A stretch of 64,000 nucleotides of DNA, from the NCBI GenBank assembly GCA_028753945.1, contig JAPNXP010000012.1, positions 1 through 64,000 on the forward strand, written 5' to 3'. Of this stretch, positions 30,523 to 40,926 are shown piece after piece. The notes under the pieces are model-generated. The model searched no databases and had not been told where the DNA came from. It saw nothing but the letters and a program-made list of their open reading frames with translations. The translations under genes and the position numbers were made by a program. The stretch comes from Hexactinellida sp. DTS-2022 (lineage: Eukaryota; Porifera; Hexactinellida). Position 1 is the first letter of the stretch; every line of letters starts with the position of its first letter.

Positions 30523-32223
30523 CTATACGGCAGTGGGATCAGATTCAGATTCTGTGAGTTTGAGGCCTTCAGGCTCCGTCTCAGTTCTCTCGCTGTGCAA
30601 CTCAAGAGTAGCGAAATTATCAGCTGTCGAGGTGACCTGTTCGGGAAATGGAATGTGAGTGATATTATAATCTGGAAAGACAGGATATACAGTCTCCTCC
30701 TGTAATGGGACGAGATTAGCCTGATTCTCAGAGCTGAAATTAGTGCTAGGATCTGTGGAGACAGGATATACAGTCTCCTCCTGTAATGGGACGAGGTTAT
30801 CCTGATTCTCAGAGCTGAAATTAGTGCTAGGATCTGTGGAGACAGGATATACAGTCTCCTCCTGTAATGGGACGAGGTTAGCCTGATTCTCTGATATGAA
30901 ATTAGTGCTAGGATCTGTGGAGACTTGATTCTCAGATATGAAATTAGTGCTAGGATCTGTGGAGACAGGATATACAGTCTCCTCTTGTAATGGGACGAGA
31001 TTAGCCTGATTCTCAGATATGAAATTAGTGCTAGGATCTGTGGAGATAGGATATACAGTCTCCTCCTGTAATGGGACGAGATTATCCTGATTCTCAGAGC
31101 TGAAATTAATGCTAGGATCTGTGGAGACAGGAGGGGCGCCGAAGGAATTTGGATGCCGGAGAGGAGAGCTATGCGTATTGGGGTTCAAGTAGAACACCTG
31201 TACGGGGTCTGTCGTAGGGCTGTGCTCGGGAGCTGGGCCCGCGGGCCGGGTGGCGGGGGAGAGGGCGGTTTTGTTGCTCGCCTTCCGCTGGGCCTTCTCC
31301 CGCTGCTCAGCCTCGTCGTCCGAGAATTCCACGGCCTCCACGGGGGGCTCGCGGTCGTCTATCCAAGAGGCGTCCGAGCCCTTCTTGAGATCTCTGAGGA
31401 AGACGAACTGCGTGAGCTGGCTGTCGGCCGGCGAGCAGTAGAGCGGCTGTCCGATCTTGAGTCCCGCGGCCCTGGTGACCTGCGGAGAGTCGAAGAGGAT
31501 GGAGTAGAACGGCTGCTTGACCGGTCCGAACGTTTCGTAGATGACTCCGATGCACTTTCTGTCCGCAGTGAAGACGCGGGTCTCGGCGTCCAGGGGCGGC
31601 GTCCCGGGGGAGGAGGCCAGGATAACGATGGTGTCCATGAGGTTGGACACGCAGGAGAACTTGGTCAGCTGCACCTGCTCTTGCAGCACCACGGAAGACA
31701 GGTCGACCGAGAACTTGCTCTCCTGGCGCAGCCTGTAGTCGTTGGGCCGCGAGGTCTCTATGCGCTCCTCCTCGAGGCGCTCTCCGGGCTCCGAGTCGCT
31801 GGAGGAGCTGCTCGAGTCCGAGTCCGAGTCGGAGCTGCTCGAGCTGCTGGAGCTGCTGCTGTCGGCCTGGGGCGCGTGCGTAGATAGACTGGAGAACACA
31901 TTCAGGGACAACTTTCGGCCGATCGAGGAGTGCGCCTTTGTGTGCGCGGGCTTCTGCTTGGCGGGGGACGGCTGCGGGGCGACGGGAGGCGCGCTCTGCG
32001 GGGAGGGGGAGAGACTCGGCTTGAAGGCAGACTTCTTGGGACTGCCCGGGGTCCTGGTGAGTTTGGAAGTCAATGCAGTCAGGCCTCCGGAGAATATGCT
32101 GAAGGAGCTGCTCCGGGCAACTGTAGCGTGGCCGGTCGGAGCTGTCTCCGAGACTATAACGCAATTGCTGCCGAAAGAGGTCTCAGTGTCGTCTCGGTAC
32201 TTTCCTTTCTTCTTACTACTCAT
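30523..32223 (-). CDS. NAF1: H/ACA snoRNP assembly factor NAF1
   Basis: 566 residues in one exon from the ATG at 32223. NAF1 is a Gar1-like shuttling factor needed to assemble H/ACA RNPs, including telomerase RNA. A Ser/Asp-rich acidic stretch (~120-150) precedes the Gar1/Naf1 beta-barrel (~190-290: RVFTADRKCIGVIYETFGPVKQPFYSILF, GLKIGQPLYC). The C-terminal half carries five full 27-residue repeats of STDPSTNFxSENQxNLVPLQEETVYPV and one partial copy, encoded by an 81-bp minisatellite at 30680-31130. Human NAF1 has no such repeats as far as I recall. A TATATAA box lies ~45 nt upstream (32269-32275). Confidence 0.88.
   Translation of the reverse strand: MSSKKKGKYRDDTETSFGSNCVIVSETAPTGHATVARSSSFSIFSGGLTALTSKLTRTPGSPKKSAFKPSLSPSPQSAPPVAPQPSPAKQKPAHTKAHSSIGRKLSLNVFSSLSTHAPQADSSSSSSSSSSDSDSDSSSSSSDSEPGERLEEERIETSRPNDYRLRQESKFSVDLSSVVLQEQVQLTKFSCVSNLMDTIVILASSPGTPPLDAETRVFTADRKCIGVIYETFGPVKQPFYSILFDSPQVTRAAGLKIGQPLYCSPADSQLTQFVFLRDLKKGSDASWIDDREPPVEAVEFSDDEAEQREKAQRKASNKTALSPATRPAGPAPEHSPTTDPVQVFYLNPNTHSSPLRHPNSFGAPPVSTDPSINFSSENQDNLVPLQEETVYPISTDPSTNFISENQANLVPLQEETVYPVSTDPSTNFISENQVSTDPSTNFISENQANLVPLQEETVYPVSTDPSTNFSSENQDNLVPLQEETVYPVSTDPSTNFSSENQANLVPLQEETVYPVFPDYNITHIPFPEQVTSTADNFATLELHSERTETEPEGLKLTESESDPTAV
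30680..31130 (-). repeat. 81-bp coding minisatellite in NAF1
   Basis: Five full 81-bp copies and one 42-bp partial copy, all in frame, encode a 27-residue acidic/Ser/Asn repeat. Copies differ at a few bases (Ala/Asp, Ile/Ser, Thr/Ile swaps), so copy number is expected to vary between individuals. Confidence 0.9.
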
Positions 32224-32763
32224 TCTTATTCAATTACCAGTTGTGTTGGTCTACGTATGCAGAACTTATTATATAGGAAACTGATAGCCTGAATAGATCG
32301 ATGTAAGAGTCACGGTTACATTAAAATTGATTCTAGCTATTGTGTCTAGTTTCAGGTATGACCAGAAACGCTTACACAAGAGTAAGTGGCTTGGGCAATA
32401 CGATTTGATTATCAGCAAGTAATTAATAAGCCAGTCATGAGCTAATCAACAAATAATACGAGCATACTACGTAAATCTTAAGTCGCTAGTGGCATGGCCC
32501 AATGTGCCAGTAGTCCGAAAAGGCTGCTACGCCACTGTTCTTAAAATAAAGGCAGTAATTTCAATACTGGCACAACGTAGTTCGGCACAGTTAAACGGTA
32601 GATAGGACATTAGATTGGACAAGATTGATTTAAACAAACATCCACACCACACAACCTATAGTGAGTAGAAAACTAACCAAATATACATGAAGTGTAATCT
32701 AGGACCGCGGGGCGGTCTCACACACGCAATCAATAACTATGTGTAAGTTTTCTAAGGAATTAT
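32224..32763. other. Spacer between CAPZB and NAF1
   Basis: It contains the NAF1 TATA-like box (32269-32275) and a possible 52-bp hAT-like relic at 32486-32537 with imperfect ends (TAGTGGCATGGC / GCTACGCCACTG). No gene is seen. Confidence 0.4.
32269..32275 (-). promoter_or_regulatory. TATA box of NAF1 (candidate)
   Basis: TATATAA on the minus strand, 46-52 nt before the ATG. Confidence 0.4.
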
Positions 32764-33570
32764 CTAAGATTTCAGTTTGGTGACTAGCTCGTTCCTCAGC
32801 ATTTGTCCCTGGAGCTTCTCGCTGGCCCCCTGAACGGATCGCAGGTCATTCACCAGGTCCCTCGTTTTGCCAAAATATATCTCATTGATGGAGTTTCGCA
32901 TGGAGTTTTCTCCATCCTCGATCAGTCGCCCGATATTCGCGATGTGCGGGTTGGCCTCGTTGACAGGATTCTCGGTTGAGGACTGTCGAGTGAGACACCC
33001 GCCCAGGTTCATCGTGCCGGAGCCCTCCTTTATGGTCAGCAGCCAGAGCATCACTGTGGAGGTCAGCTTGTAGACCGCCTGCTTGCTCTTCTCCTGAACC
33101 TCGAACACGTGGATTGAGTCCCAGCAGCCCTTGATGCTCTTGCTGCCGTCTCCGATCTTCTTTATCAGCACGACCCCGGCGTATCCCTGGTCCATATCCC
33201 ACAGGTACACAGAGGAGACCCCAGACTCGTAGTACAGCTCGCGATAGACGTCAAAAGCCGCGTTCATTTCTATCTCGAGCTTGCGGAGCCGCTCGGAGGG
33301 ACAGGCTCCGTCCTGGAGCTCCGGGAAGTACTTGTTGGACCATGGAGACCGGTAGGAGTCCCCGTCTCGGTTGTAGTCGCACTGCAGGAACTCCTTGCCC
33401 GTCAGTTCGTCCTTGGCCACTCGCAGCGGCTGGTCGACAGAGGCCAGGAGGTCCTCGCAGAGGTGCGGGACCAGGTCGATCAGGTCGGAGAGGTTCTTCT
33501 CGATCTGCTGCGGGGGCAGCCGTCTCATCAGATCCAAAGCGCTGTCCAGTTGGAGCTCTTGTTGAGCCAT
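32764..33570 (-). CDS. CAPZB: F-actin capping protein beta subunit
   Basis: 268 residues in one exon (human 272-277). I start at the ATG at 33570, giving [20 protein letters not shown], the conserved N-terminus. The frame stays open further upstream but that part is not family sequence and overlaps the XPR1 end. CAPZB with CAPZA caps actin barbed ends. Clear blocks are [65 protein letters not shown] and the C-terminal amphipathic actin-binding tail ([11 protein letters not shown]). It lies 155 nt after XPR1 on the same strand; GTTTGTCTACAG near 33621 resembles a splice acceptor. Confidence 0.96.
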   Translation of the reverse strand: MAQQELQLDSALDLMRRLPPQQIEKNLSDLIDLVPHLCEDLLASVDQPLRVAKDELTGKEFLQCDYNRDGDSYRSPWSNKYFPELQDGACPSERLRKLEIEMNAAFDVYRELYYESGVSSVYLWDMDQGYAGVVLIKKIGDGSKSIKGCWDSIHVFEVQEKSKQAVYKLTSTVMLWLLTIKEGSGTMNLGGCLTRQSSTENPVNEANPHIANIGRLIEDGENSMRNSINEIYFGKTRDLVNDLRSVQGASEKLQGQMLRNELVTKLKS

Positions 33571-33725
33571 TGTCTCTGCTAGAGTTCTAGAAGGAATAGA
33601 AACAGCAGACTGAGTGCGATCTGTAGACAAACAAGATACTATAAAAATGCTATTAGGGCTTAGTAAGAGATGCAATATAAAATAGGATATAAAGTGAAAA
33701 GAGAGTCCACTCATAAATTCAAAAA

Positions 33726-35585
33726 CTATTTGAATTCGAGCGGTTTCAGCGAAATGTCCCTGACAACGCGGAAATCTCCGCAATTGTTCAAGTGCTCATT
33801 TTCGAGGCGAAAGAAGTTCCACACGAACCTCCGGAACACTTCCAGCGCTGCTATCGGGAAAGCTATTATTTCCTGCGGGAACAGGTTGGTCTGTCCGACC
33901 GAGAGCGTCAGCGTCCAAGCGCAGCGCAGCAGTGCGTCCTCAATAGCGGCCAGCACGTACAGACAGGTATAGGGGTACACGCGCTCCTTCCGCAGAGCGC
34001 ACGAGCCCTCGAACAGCCCCCAGTCCATGAACAGGTCCCAGGAGGTCGCGTACACGGTGTTGATGACGGCCGCGGCTACCCAGAGGAACAGAGTCAGGTA
34101 GAAGCCCGCGCTGCCCGGGCCCGACGTGTCCTTAACGGTGGCGTTAAGCGTGCTGAAGAAGACGACAAACAGCGAGCAGGAATACTTGCCGGCATTCACG
34201 AGGTGCGGGAATGCCCGGCCGCTGTCCCTGTACCGACGCAAGCACTGGAGAAAGCGGAACCAGGCGGGCAGGCAGGCGATGAGCGGTCGGATTCCGTAGA
34301 CGTACGTCCCGCAGGATTTCAGCTGAGCGCCCGACGCCAACTCAACCAGAAACGAAACCAAACTGCAGATATAGAACTCCACGTCCAACAGCACAGTGAC
34401 GAGCGTGTTCAGCTGGTCTGCCAGCCAGAAGTCCGCAAAGTCCACGCGCAGGAAAGGGGCGAGAGGGATGCGGACCATCCTTTTGAGCAGCCAGAGCCGC
34501 GACCGGAAGAAGAGGACCGGGAGAGGGAGGGCGAAGAGACAGAGGTAGGACAGCAGGAGGCACCCGGGCACGATGAACTGGTGGATGCCTAGCACGGGCG
34601 AGAATATGTACAAGACTCCAGCCACAGACCAAACGAAGAGACCGAGAGAAGCGACCTCGAACACCTGAGACACACTCAGCCTGTTGCGAGGGTCGAACTC
34701 GAATATGAGCACGTGGTTGACTCCGTATTTGACCCAGGCCTTGGCGTTGATGGCGTAGCAGAACATAAATAGGGTCAGGAGGAAAGTGGGACGGAAAGCG
34801 GAGTATGCGACCCGCCAGTGCTCGAACCCGTACAGCGGGATAAAGTATACCGCCCCGACTAGCATAGCCAGCAGCAGAACGCTAGAAGAGCCGAGCAGGT
34901 ACCCGGTGGGGAACACGCCCTTGCCCTTACCGAAGTCCCTTAGGGGAGGCACGCGCAGCGCGTTCATAGCTTTCTTTCTGTTTCCAGCCTCGAGGCGGAT
35001 CGCGGCCTCCTCCGTCTTCTCGATCATCTCCTGGATGACTCGGGAGCTGACCATGTAAGACACATTCACGAACCGATCCATGAACTCCTTGCCCCGAGTG
35101 CTCACAATCACTTTGTCGTGCTTCTTGTTGATCTTACGGAAACCGGTCTGGTTGAGGACTCGGAAGTTCTGCAGGATTATCAGGTTCAGATAAAATTCTT
35201 TGTAAGCAAACTTTAGGTCATTCTTTCGGCGGAAAAAAGCGCGATAACGGAGATTGGTTGGCGAGATGTGTGTAAGCTCCAACTCGCTGAGCTGATGGTT
35301 CAGCTCACCGAGTCGGGAGTTCAGTTTGAACTCTTGCGACTTATAAAATATTTCCAGTTCTTCCAGCTGGGCATGGACCATTCTAAAAAACTCCTCTTCC
35401 AACTCTTGGTTTATCCTCACTCGCGCCGGCTCGGCAGCAATCTCCTCGGGACTCTCCGGAGCGGGACGCGCCCTGTACTCGTCGAGGATAATTCGGTATA
35501 TCAACTCCTTCAGAGGCTCGTATTTGAGATATTTGCTCCTCCACTCGGGAGTCAGCTGATGGGTCAGTTGATCAGAAAATTTCAT
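33726..35585 (-). CDS. XPR1: XPR1-type phosphate exporter (SPX-EXS)
   Basis: 619 residues in one exon, ATG at 35585. XPR1 exports inorganic phosphate across the plasma membrane and is gated by inositol pyrophosphates through its SPX domain. SPX covers residues ~1-190 (start [31 protein letters not shown] holds the ligand-binding lysines). Transmembrane helices begin at ~215. The EXS domain has [17 protein letters not shown], [25 protein letters not shown] and [20 protein letters not shown] signatures. It ends right after the EXS domain ([11 protein letters not shown]), so the ~70-residue C-terminal tail of human XPR1 is missing. It lies 150 nt after SLC37A on the same strand. Confidence 0.96.
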   Translation of the reverse strand: MKFSDQLTHQLTPEWRSKYLKYEPLKELIYRIILDEYRARPAPESPEEIAAEPARVRINQELEEEFFRMVHAQLEELEIFYKSQEFKLNSRLGELNHQLSELELTHISPTNLRYRAFFRRKNDLKFAYKEFYLNLIILQNFRVLNQTGFRKINKKHDKVIVSTRGKEFMDRFVNVSYMVSSRVIQEMIEKTEEAAIRLEAGNRKKAMNALRVPPLRDFGKGKGVFPTGYLLGSSSVLLLAMLVGAVYFIPLYGFEHWRVAYSAFRPTFLLTLFMFCYAINAKAWVKYGVNHVLIFEFDPRNRLSVSQVFEVASLGLFVWSVAGVLYIFSPVLGIHQFIVPGCLLLSYLCLFALPLPVLFFRSRLWLLKRMVRIPLAPFLRVDFADFWLADQLNTLVTVLLDVEFYICSLVSFLVELASGAQLKSCGTYVYGIRPLIACLPAWFRFLQCLRRYRDSGRAFPHLVNAGKYSCSLFVVFFSTLNATVKDTSGPGSAGFYLTLFLWVAAAVINTVYATSWDLFMDWGLFEGSCALRKERVYPYTCLYVLAAIEDALLRCAWTLTLSVGQTNLFPQEIIAFPIAALEVFRRFVWNFFRLENEHLNNCGDFRVVRDISLKPLEFK

Positions 35586-35735
35586 TTGAATTCATGAAAA
35601 TCAAGAAATAGCGAGATTGAGGACAGCCAAGCTGCGATATAAACTAGTTGTAAAATACAGAATATGTTTTCATTCAGTTCCAAAACATACATTTACTATT
35701 GAGCTATAATTGACTTAGAATAATGCAGTTAGAGA

Positions 35736-37346
35736 TCAAGTTGCAGTTTCTTTGTTGAATAAAGTAATTCTATCGCTGGCTTCTTGTTTGGCAACAATCG
35801 AATAGGAATTTCTATTTAGTGACTTTTGTTTCAGAAAAGAATAGAATTTGTTTACGTCTATGAATATCAATCGCGTGAGCACGAGTGCTGCCAGCGAGCA
35901 GGAAGTCATCAGTAGGTAGATCACCCAGTCGTAGCCGAGGTTGTTCAGCATCAGGCCGGTGAGCAGGGGCCCGAGAGCCGCTCCCAGAGACCCCACTCCG
36001 TCTATTATCGCCACGACAGTTCCCTTCGCGTTAACGCTGTTCCGTAGAGTTTCGTGCGTGCCCAGGTCTGCCGAGATCGCTGTAGTTATCAGCGAGTAGG
36101 GCCCGTTAACTAGGAACCCGAATACGAACTGAAGAGCTATGTTGATCGCTATTCCCGTGGCGCCATACAAGAAATAGAGAAACAAACTGGGAATGGAGAG
36201 GTATAGCATTGCGCCGCAGAGAATGGACCTGGAGCCTAACAGGTCCGATAGCAATCCGGCGAATATCCCTCCGAATATCCCGCCCATGTCGAATGCGACT
36301 GACAGGAACGCTGACTTTTTAACTGACAGGAATGACCCGTTGACCTGCACTGAGTACCTAATGAAGAAGGGGAGCCAGAAGAGGAAGGTGTAGCTGACCA
36401 GTTTGGTGAAGAAGAGACAGGCCGAGTACTCCACGACTCCCGGGATTAGGAACGCCCTCCAGAAGCCAATGGCCTTGGCAGGAGCCAGGTCGCTATCGGA
36501 AGAGGGCGTGAGGTGGTGTGCGGGCTGAGGCAGCCCTACGTCACTGGGGTCCGAGACCAGAAAGAGGAATATCAGCACCGCTACCGCCAGCATTACGAAT
36601 CCTGGCACAAAGAATGACCATCCCCAGTCGCCGCCCGCCCAGAGCCCAGGGATCACTGAACCCAGGATGTTCCCGAGAGGCGTGTGAGTATTCCAAATGC
36701 CGAGAATCAGTCCGCGACCGCTCTTACCGAACCAATGATTATTCGCAGAAAACACGCCAGTGTGCCCAACTGACTGGAAAACTCCGTTTCCAATCTGAAC
36801 AAAAATGAAATATACAATCGTGTGTATTTGTAAGAAGTACGCGAGTCCGAGCAGAATCATGAACCCTCCGCTGGCCAGCGTGCCCACTGCCAGGAAGCAG
36901 CGCAGGTTGGAACGGTCGCTTATCGGTCCGCTGAAGAACATGGCTACAGCATAGGTCAGCAAGAAGGAATAGTCGACCACGCCCAGCAGAGTAACGCCTT
37001 GCTCAGAATTGAACGGGGCCCATCCCTGGTTGCAGCTAGCATTGAAGCTATAGAAAGCTGCACTCTGTTCTGACTCGTTGCAGTTGTTTCTAAGAGTGCT
37101 CTTGACAACGCTTATGGATTTCCGAGAGATATGGAATGCTGTGTAGCAGATAAAAGTAAGAATCCAGACACTAGATTTATACAGCCTCACCCTTGTCTTT
37201 ATCGACAGATGTTTGTGTAGCGAGAAGGATCTCTCTACGAGAGGCGGAATCGAAAGGAAATTGAAAACCTGTGACTGCTTGCCTGCTGGGGCGATGAGAG
37301 GATCTTCTGCTTGCAGCCTCGTCTCTGATTCAATATCTGTCGACAT
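35736..37346 (-). CDS. SLC37A: SLC37-family sugar-phosphate/phosphate antiporter
   Basis: 536 residues in one exon, start ATG at 37346 (one codon inside an open TTG). SLC37 proteins are ER-membrane MFS transporters; SLC37A4 moves glucose-6-phosphate and A1/A2 exchange phosphate. About twelve helices start at residue ~55 (WILTFICYTAFHISRKSISVVKS). HISRKSIS is the family's version of the conserved HxSRKP segment, and GIWNTHTPLGNILGS in the sixth helix region is the other strong mark. The central loop is Ser/Asp-rich. I cannot choose among A1, A2 and A3. Confidence 0.9.
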   Translation of the reverse strand: MSTDIESETRLQAEDPLIAPAGKQSQVFNFLSIPPLVERSFSLHKHLSIKTRVRLYKSSVWILTFICYTAFHISRKSISVVKSTLRNNCNESEQSAAFYSFNASCNQGWAPFNSEQGVTLLGVVDYSFLLTYAVAMFFSGPISDRSNLRCFLAVGTLASGGFMILLGLAYFLQIHTIVYFIFVQIGNGVFQSVGHTGVFSANNHWFGKSGRGLILGIWNTHTPLGNILGSVIPGLWAGGDWGWSFFVPGFVMLAVAVLIFLFLVSDPSDVGLPQPAHHLTPSSDSDLAPAKAIGFWRAFLIPGVVEYSACLFFTKLVSYTFLFWLPFFIRYSVQVNGSFLSVKKSAFLSVAFDMGGIFGGIFAGLLSDLLGSRSILCGAMLYLSIPSLFLYFLYGATGIAINIALQFVFGFLVNGPYSLITTAISADLGTHETLRNSVNAKGTVVAIIDGVGSLGAALGPLLTGLMLNNLGYDWVIYLLMTSCSLAALVLTRLIFIDVNKFYSFLKQKSLNRNSYSIVAKQEASDRITLFNKETAT

Positions 37347-37897
37347 CAAGAGGTATTCTTTTGTTTAGTTTACCCTTTGATTCCTGCATAAATAGCCCGT
37401 GTGTGCATAATAGAAACCTAAGGCCTGCATTAACACATAGAATAATGCATTTTCCTTTTGACACATCTCAAATCAAATTGACCTTTGAGGACATAATTAC
37501 TATTTCATTTCTGCTAAGATTAGGAATCGTAAGAACATCTCAATTATAACTTTGTGTGTTGATAAGGTAATGACTGACAAGTAATATGAATCCTTTGGAT
37601 CCCTTTGTATACCTTTTGATTTACCTTTGTAGCTTTACTATGACTCTGAATAGAATTAATTATTAATTAATATTCAATTATTAAAGTCTGGAACTATCTT
37701 TAAGTCTTACGGAATTACAGAGAATAAAGAGAGCTGCTGGAAGTTCCTCACAACTGAATGAATAATTAATTAAGCCTTAAAACTCTTCCTACCTTTCAGG
37801 CCATTACCCCCATTGCCTCTGCCTGTGCGCCGATTTGGGATAATATAAATACAGTACTTAGTTTGTAAGACACCCAGACACTAACATTATCTATTTT
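37347..37897. promoter_or_regulatory. Divergent upstream region of SLC37A and DIXDC1
   Basis: 551 bp between opposite ATGs. TATAAATA at 37844-37851 (+) lies 47-54 nt before the DIXDC1 ATG. CTATTTATG at 37386-37395 (-) lies ~45 nt before the SLC37A ATG. Confidence 0.5.
37844..37851 (+). promoter_or_regulatory. TATA box of DIXDC1 (candidate)
   Basis: TATAAATA ~50 nt before the ATG, in a GC-poor context after a CCATTACCCCCATTGCC stretch. Confidence 0.5.
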
Positions 37898-39976
37898 ATG
37901 AAAAGGATGGCCTCCCCCACTTCCTGGTTCGGTCTCCGTACCAGGTCTAGCTCCAAGCGATCGGTTAGCCCCCCGCCCCCCTGCGCCCCCCTCTCGCTGC
38001 GCGCCGCCACGCGCTGTCGCTCCCAGGCCGCGGCTCTGTCAGGCCGCAGGGGCTCCCCGGCCCCGGAGGGGGATCTGATGCGCACCTACCTGGCCTGGGT
38101 GAACGCGCACCTGAAGCGACGCCAGGAGGCGGACAAGATAACGGACCTGGCCGCAGCTCTGCGGGACGGGCTCACTCTGCTGGCTCTGGCGGAGGCGCTC
38201 TCGGGCAGAGAGGTGTCCGGGGCCGTAAGGAGTCCCGCCGGCGAGGAGGAGAGGGAGGCTAACGTCGCAGCGGTGCTCAGCTTCCTCCTGGCAGAGGGCC
38301 TCGAGGTAGGGTCCGTCAGCGCAAGAGAAATCATGGAAGGGAACTTGAAACATTTGTTGAGAGTTATTTACGCCATGGCTTGTCACTACAAACCTGCTCC
38401 CAGCCAGCGGGCGGCGCCCACTGCAGACCGCAGCCTCGGGTCTCCGGCGGTGAGCGAGTACGCCAGTCTGAAGCGACAAGTGAATGAGTTCGAGAGGAAG
38501 CTGAGAGGAAACGCGCTTATTGACAAGTACAGGCGAATGTCTATAAACTCTAACATACTCAGCGACGTGGAGACTGGCGCTGGCGGCTACGACACAGACA
38601 ACACCGTCTGTGACAGCGACGGCGCTGACCTCAGTCCCGTGGATAGCATTCCTCAAGGTAACCATAGCGACAAGATGGAAGAGCCTATTTACGTCAACGT
38701 GCATCTGTGTTCGGACCCGACTCGCGACTCAGTCACAGCTGACTCTGCCAGCATTCTTAGACACGCGGGTGGGAGTTCTGTCTATTCTACACAAGATGTG
38801 GTGCTCAGTAGGGAAACAGGTGTTAAAAACCGCGAGGTGCACGTGTACAGCGAGGATTTTACTGACCAGTTCTCGACCGTAGAGTCGTGCCTCGACGAGC
38901 TGGCCACGTCGCTCAGCGACCTCACGCCCATCAAGCAGCAGATCATGCAAGTGCAGAGCGCCCTCGGCAGCTCTTACATCGCGGGTGATCTCTTCCCGGA
39001 GGTGTCCCTCAGGTCCCAGCTGGGCGAGGCGCGGGCGCGCTGCGAGGAGCAGAGCGAACAGCTGAGCGAGAGCGCGCAGCGGGGGGAGCGTCTGGCCGCG
39101 GAGCTGAGCGCCGTGGTGCAGGAGTGCACGGACCTGTCCGAGAGACTCACCGAGTCGCTCTCCATCCGCGCGGACGTGCTGCGCAAGGACTACCTGCTGC
39201 AGAACTCGGAGGCGGAGAACCTGTCTCTGCGGATCTCTGCGCGCGAGAAGGACGAGATCGTAAAGCAGCTGGAGGGGCGGCTGCTGCTGCGCCAGGAGCT
39301 GGTGGCCACTCTCGAGAGTCAGGTGGGCGAGCTCCGGCGCGAGAAGAGGCGCGGGAGAGTCTCGGACCCCCTGCCCGCGGGCCCCGCCCCCCCAGACCCC
39401 TCGGAGACTCAGGGACACCTCTCCGCTCGCGTCAAGGAGGTTTGCGAGGTCCTGTTCGCGCTCAGGTCTCGCGTCGGCAAAGACCCGGCCAGCAGCCAGA
39501 TGATAGACTCCGTGGAGACCGGGCTCTACGCCATTGTGGAGCGACTGTACTACTACGCGGCTCGCTCGCTTAAGAGACCCAAGTCCGACGCCCGAGGCGC
39601 GCAGCGGGGGCGGGGCTCCAGCTGCAACAGGCCTGCCACTGGCCACAAGCCGGAGAGCACTGATCTGGATCCCAGCCAGTTAGTGGTGTTTGACATCTGT
39701 CAGACACCCGAGGGTCCCCCGCGCCAGACGCAGCTGCTGTATTACGTGGACAAGCAGGAGACCCCCTGTCGCGTGGGGATTCAGAAACCGGCCTCGGACG
39801 TTAAACTGTCGGACGTTAAGAGCCAGATCAACAGATCGGGCAGCTTCTCGTACCACTTCAAGGTCGAGGATCCCGACTTCGGGGCTCTGAAGGAGGAGAT
39901 TAGCGGGGACTCGGACCGCGTGCCTGTCTACAAGAAGAACACTGTTGTTGTTTATCTGGAGAGCCATGACGTATAA
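37898..39976 (+). CDS. DIXDC1: DIX domain-containing protein 1 (Ccd1)
   Basis: 692 residues in one exon, close to the 683 of human DIXDC1 long form. It is a Wnt/beta-catenin signalling protein that polymerises with Dishevelled and Axin through its DIX domain and can bind actin through its CH domain. The order is a basic Ser/Pro N-terminus, a calponin-homology domain (~62-168: YLAWVNAHLKRR, LRDGLTLLALAEAL, LLRVIYAMACHY), a coiled coil (~345-480) and a DIX domain (~608-690: LLYYVDKQETPCRVGI, GSFSYHFKVEDPDFGALKEE, TVVVYLES). CH plus coiled coil plus DIX in one chain is unique to this family. Coding sequence is very GC-rich compared with its flanks. Confidence 0.93.
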   Translation: MKRMASPTSWFGLRTRSSSKRSVSPPPPCAPLSLRAATRCRSQAAALSGRRGSPAPEGDLMRTYLAWVNAHLKRRQEADKITDLAAALRDGLTLLALAEALSGREVSGAVRSPAGEEEREANVAAVLSFLLAEGLEVGSVSAREIMEGNLKHLLRVIYAMACHYKPAPSQRAAPTADRSLGSPAVSEYASLKRQVNEFERKLRGNALIDKYRRMSINSNILSDVETGAGGYDTDNTVCDSDGADLSPVDSIPQGNHSDKMEEPIYVNVHLCSDPTRDSVTADSASILRHAGGSSVYSTQDVVLSRETGVKNREVHVYSEDFTDQFSTVESCLDELATSLSDLTPIKQQIMQVQSALGSSYIAGDLFPEVSLRSQLGEARARCEEQSEQLSESAQRGERLAAELSAVVQECTDLSERLTESLSIRADVLRKDYLLQNSEAENLSLRISAREKDEIVKQLEGRLLLRQELVATLESQVGELRREKRRGRVSDPLPAGPAPPDPSETQGHLSARVKEVCEVLFALRSRVGKDPASSQMIDSVETGLYAIVERLYYYAARSLKRPKSDARGAQRGRGSSCNRPATGHKPESTDLDPSQLVVFDICQTPEGPPRQTQLLYYVDKQETPCRVGIQKPASDVKLSDVKSQINRSGSFSYHFKVEDPDFGALKEEISGDSDRVPVYKKNTVVVYLESHDV

Positions 39977-40926
39977 CTGCATATACTCACTTGTTACGAT
40001 CGTATTATATAACGGCAGCTTCCTATCACTTGCACGCCCCGTTTGTAAATAGCATCATGAACATATTTATTGTCCTTCAGCAGTTGTACTTATTTATACT
40101 GGATATTCTATCTTTATTTGTAATACGGGATACCACATTTGCTAACTCGGGGTTCTCTGGAGAGTTTTATCATTGTTTGGATGTTTACTTATTCGGAGAT
40201 CTAAGTTTACAGTGCTTATTTTAAAATCGAATATTTACTGTATTTGCAGGGAGTTGTCAAGTGTTGATTTCGCACCAGAGCTATTTGCGCTGAATTATCC
40301 AAATAGGGAGAAACTCCTTTCGGCATGAGATTTGGGAAATATATTTAGAAGCGCAATAATTATGCACACTCCTATACCATAACATTGATATGTGATATAC
40401 GTGATTTAGGTGTAGGAACATCTGATCAGATCAGGTATAGAGCTTGTTCCAAAATGGCGTCTAAGACACTGCTCAACAGGATATGTTCTACTCTATTATT
40501 TGCACCGAATTGTAACTATTTCAATCCGTAATGCTCTTCTTCTTCTTCTAATTATCTCAGAAAATAATTCGAATCCTCTTGCCTGGAACACCATTTCGAA
40601 AGGCAAGTATAGTCTCGCTTAGAGAGTTGATTTAGTCAGTATTTTCATAAGCCCATAACGTTATGGACTACTCTGCTGTTCACTAAGGCATTATTTTCTC
40701 AATGCAATAGAGAAAGCATTGTAAGAGCAATTGTAAAGGTTTCTATTTTGACTACAGAGTGTTGTGCTTATAGAAAAGAGATACCTTTTCTAGTGTGAAC
40801 TAATCTGTGCTGTGCGACTGCGTGTTGTCTACTGTCTAACTGGCGGCTAGGTGGACTCTTTCTACTTTATCGACGTGGTCATTTCATTGAGTACGCTTCA
40901 GAAAGCATAATTTCAACTTTAGTCAA
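39977..40926. other. AT-rich intergenic DNA, no gene seen
   Basis: 950 bp between DIXDC1 and the SSB gene. It includes a TGATCAGATCA palindromic stretch near 40421. Nothing coding. Confidence 0.4.

Noticed and set aside
32486..32537. Second small hAT MITE
   Set aside because: The ends match at only ~9 of 12 positions and no clear 8-bp duplication is present, so I mention it only as a possible relic.
33571..33783. N-terminal extension of the CAPZB frame
   Set aside because: It is not conserved in the family and overlaps the XPR1 stop; the ATG at 33570 gives the normal N-terminus.
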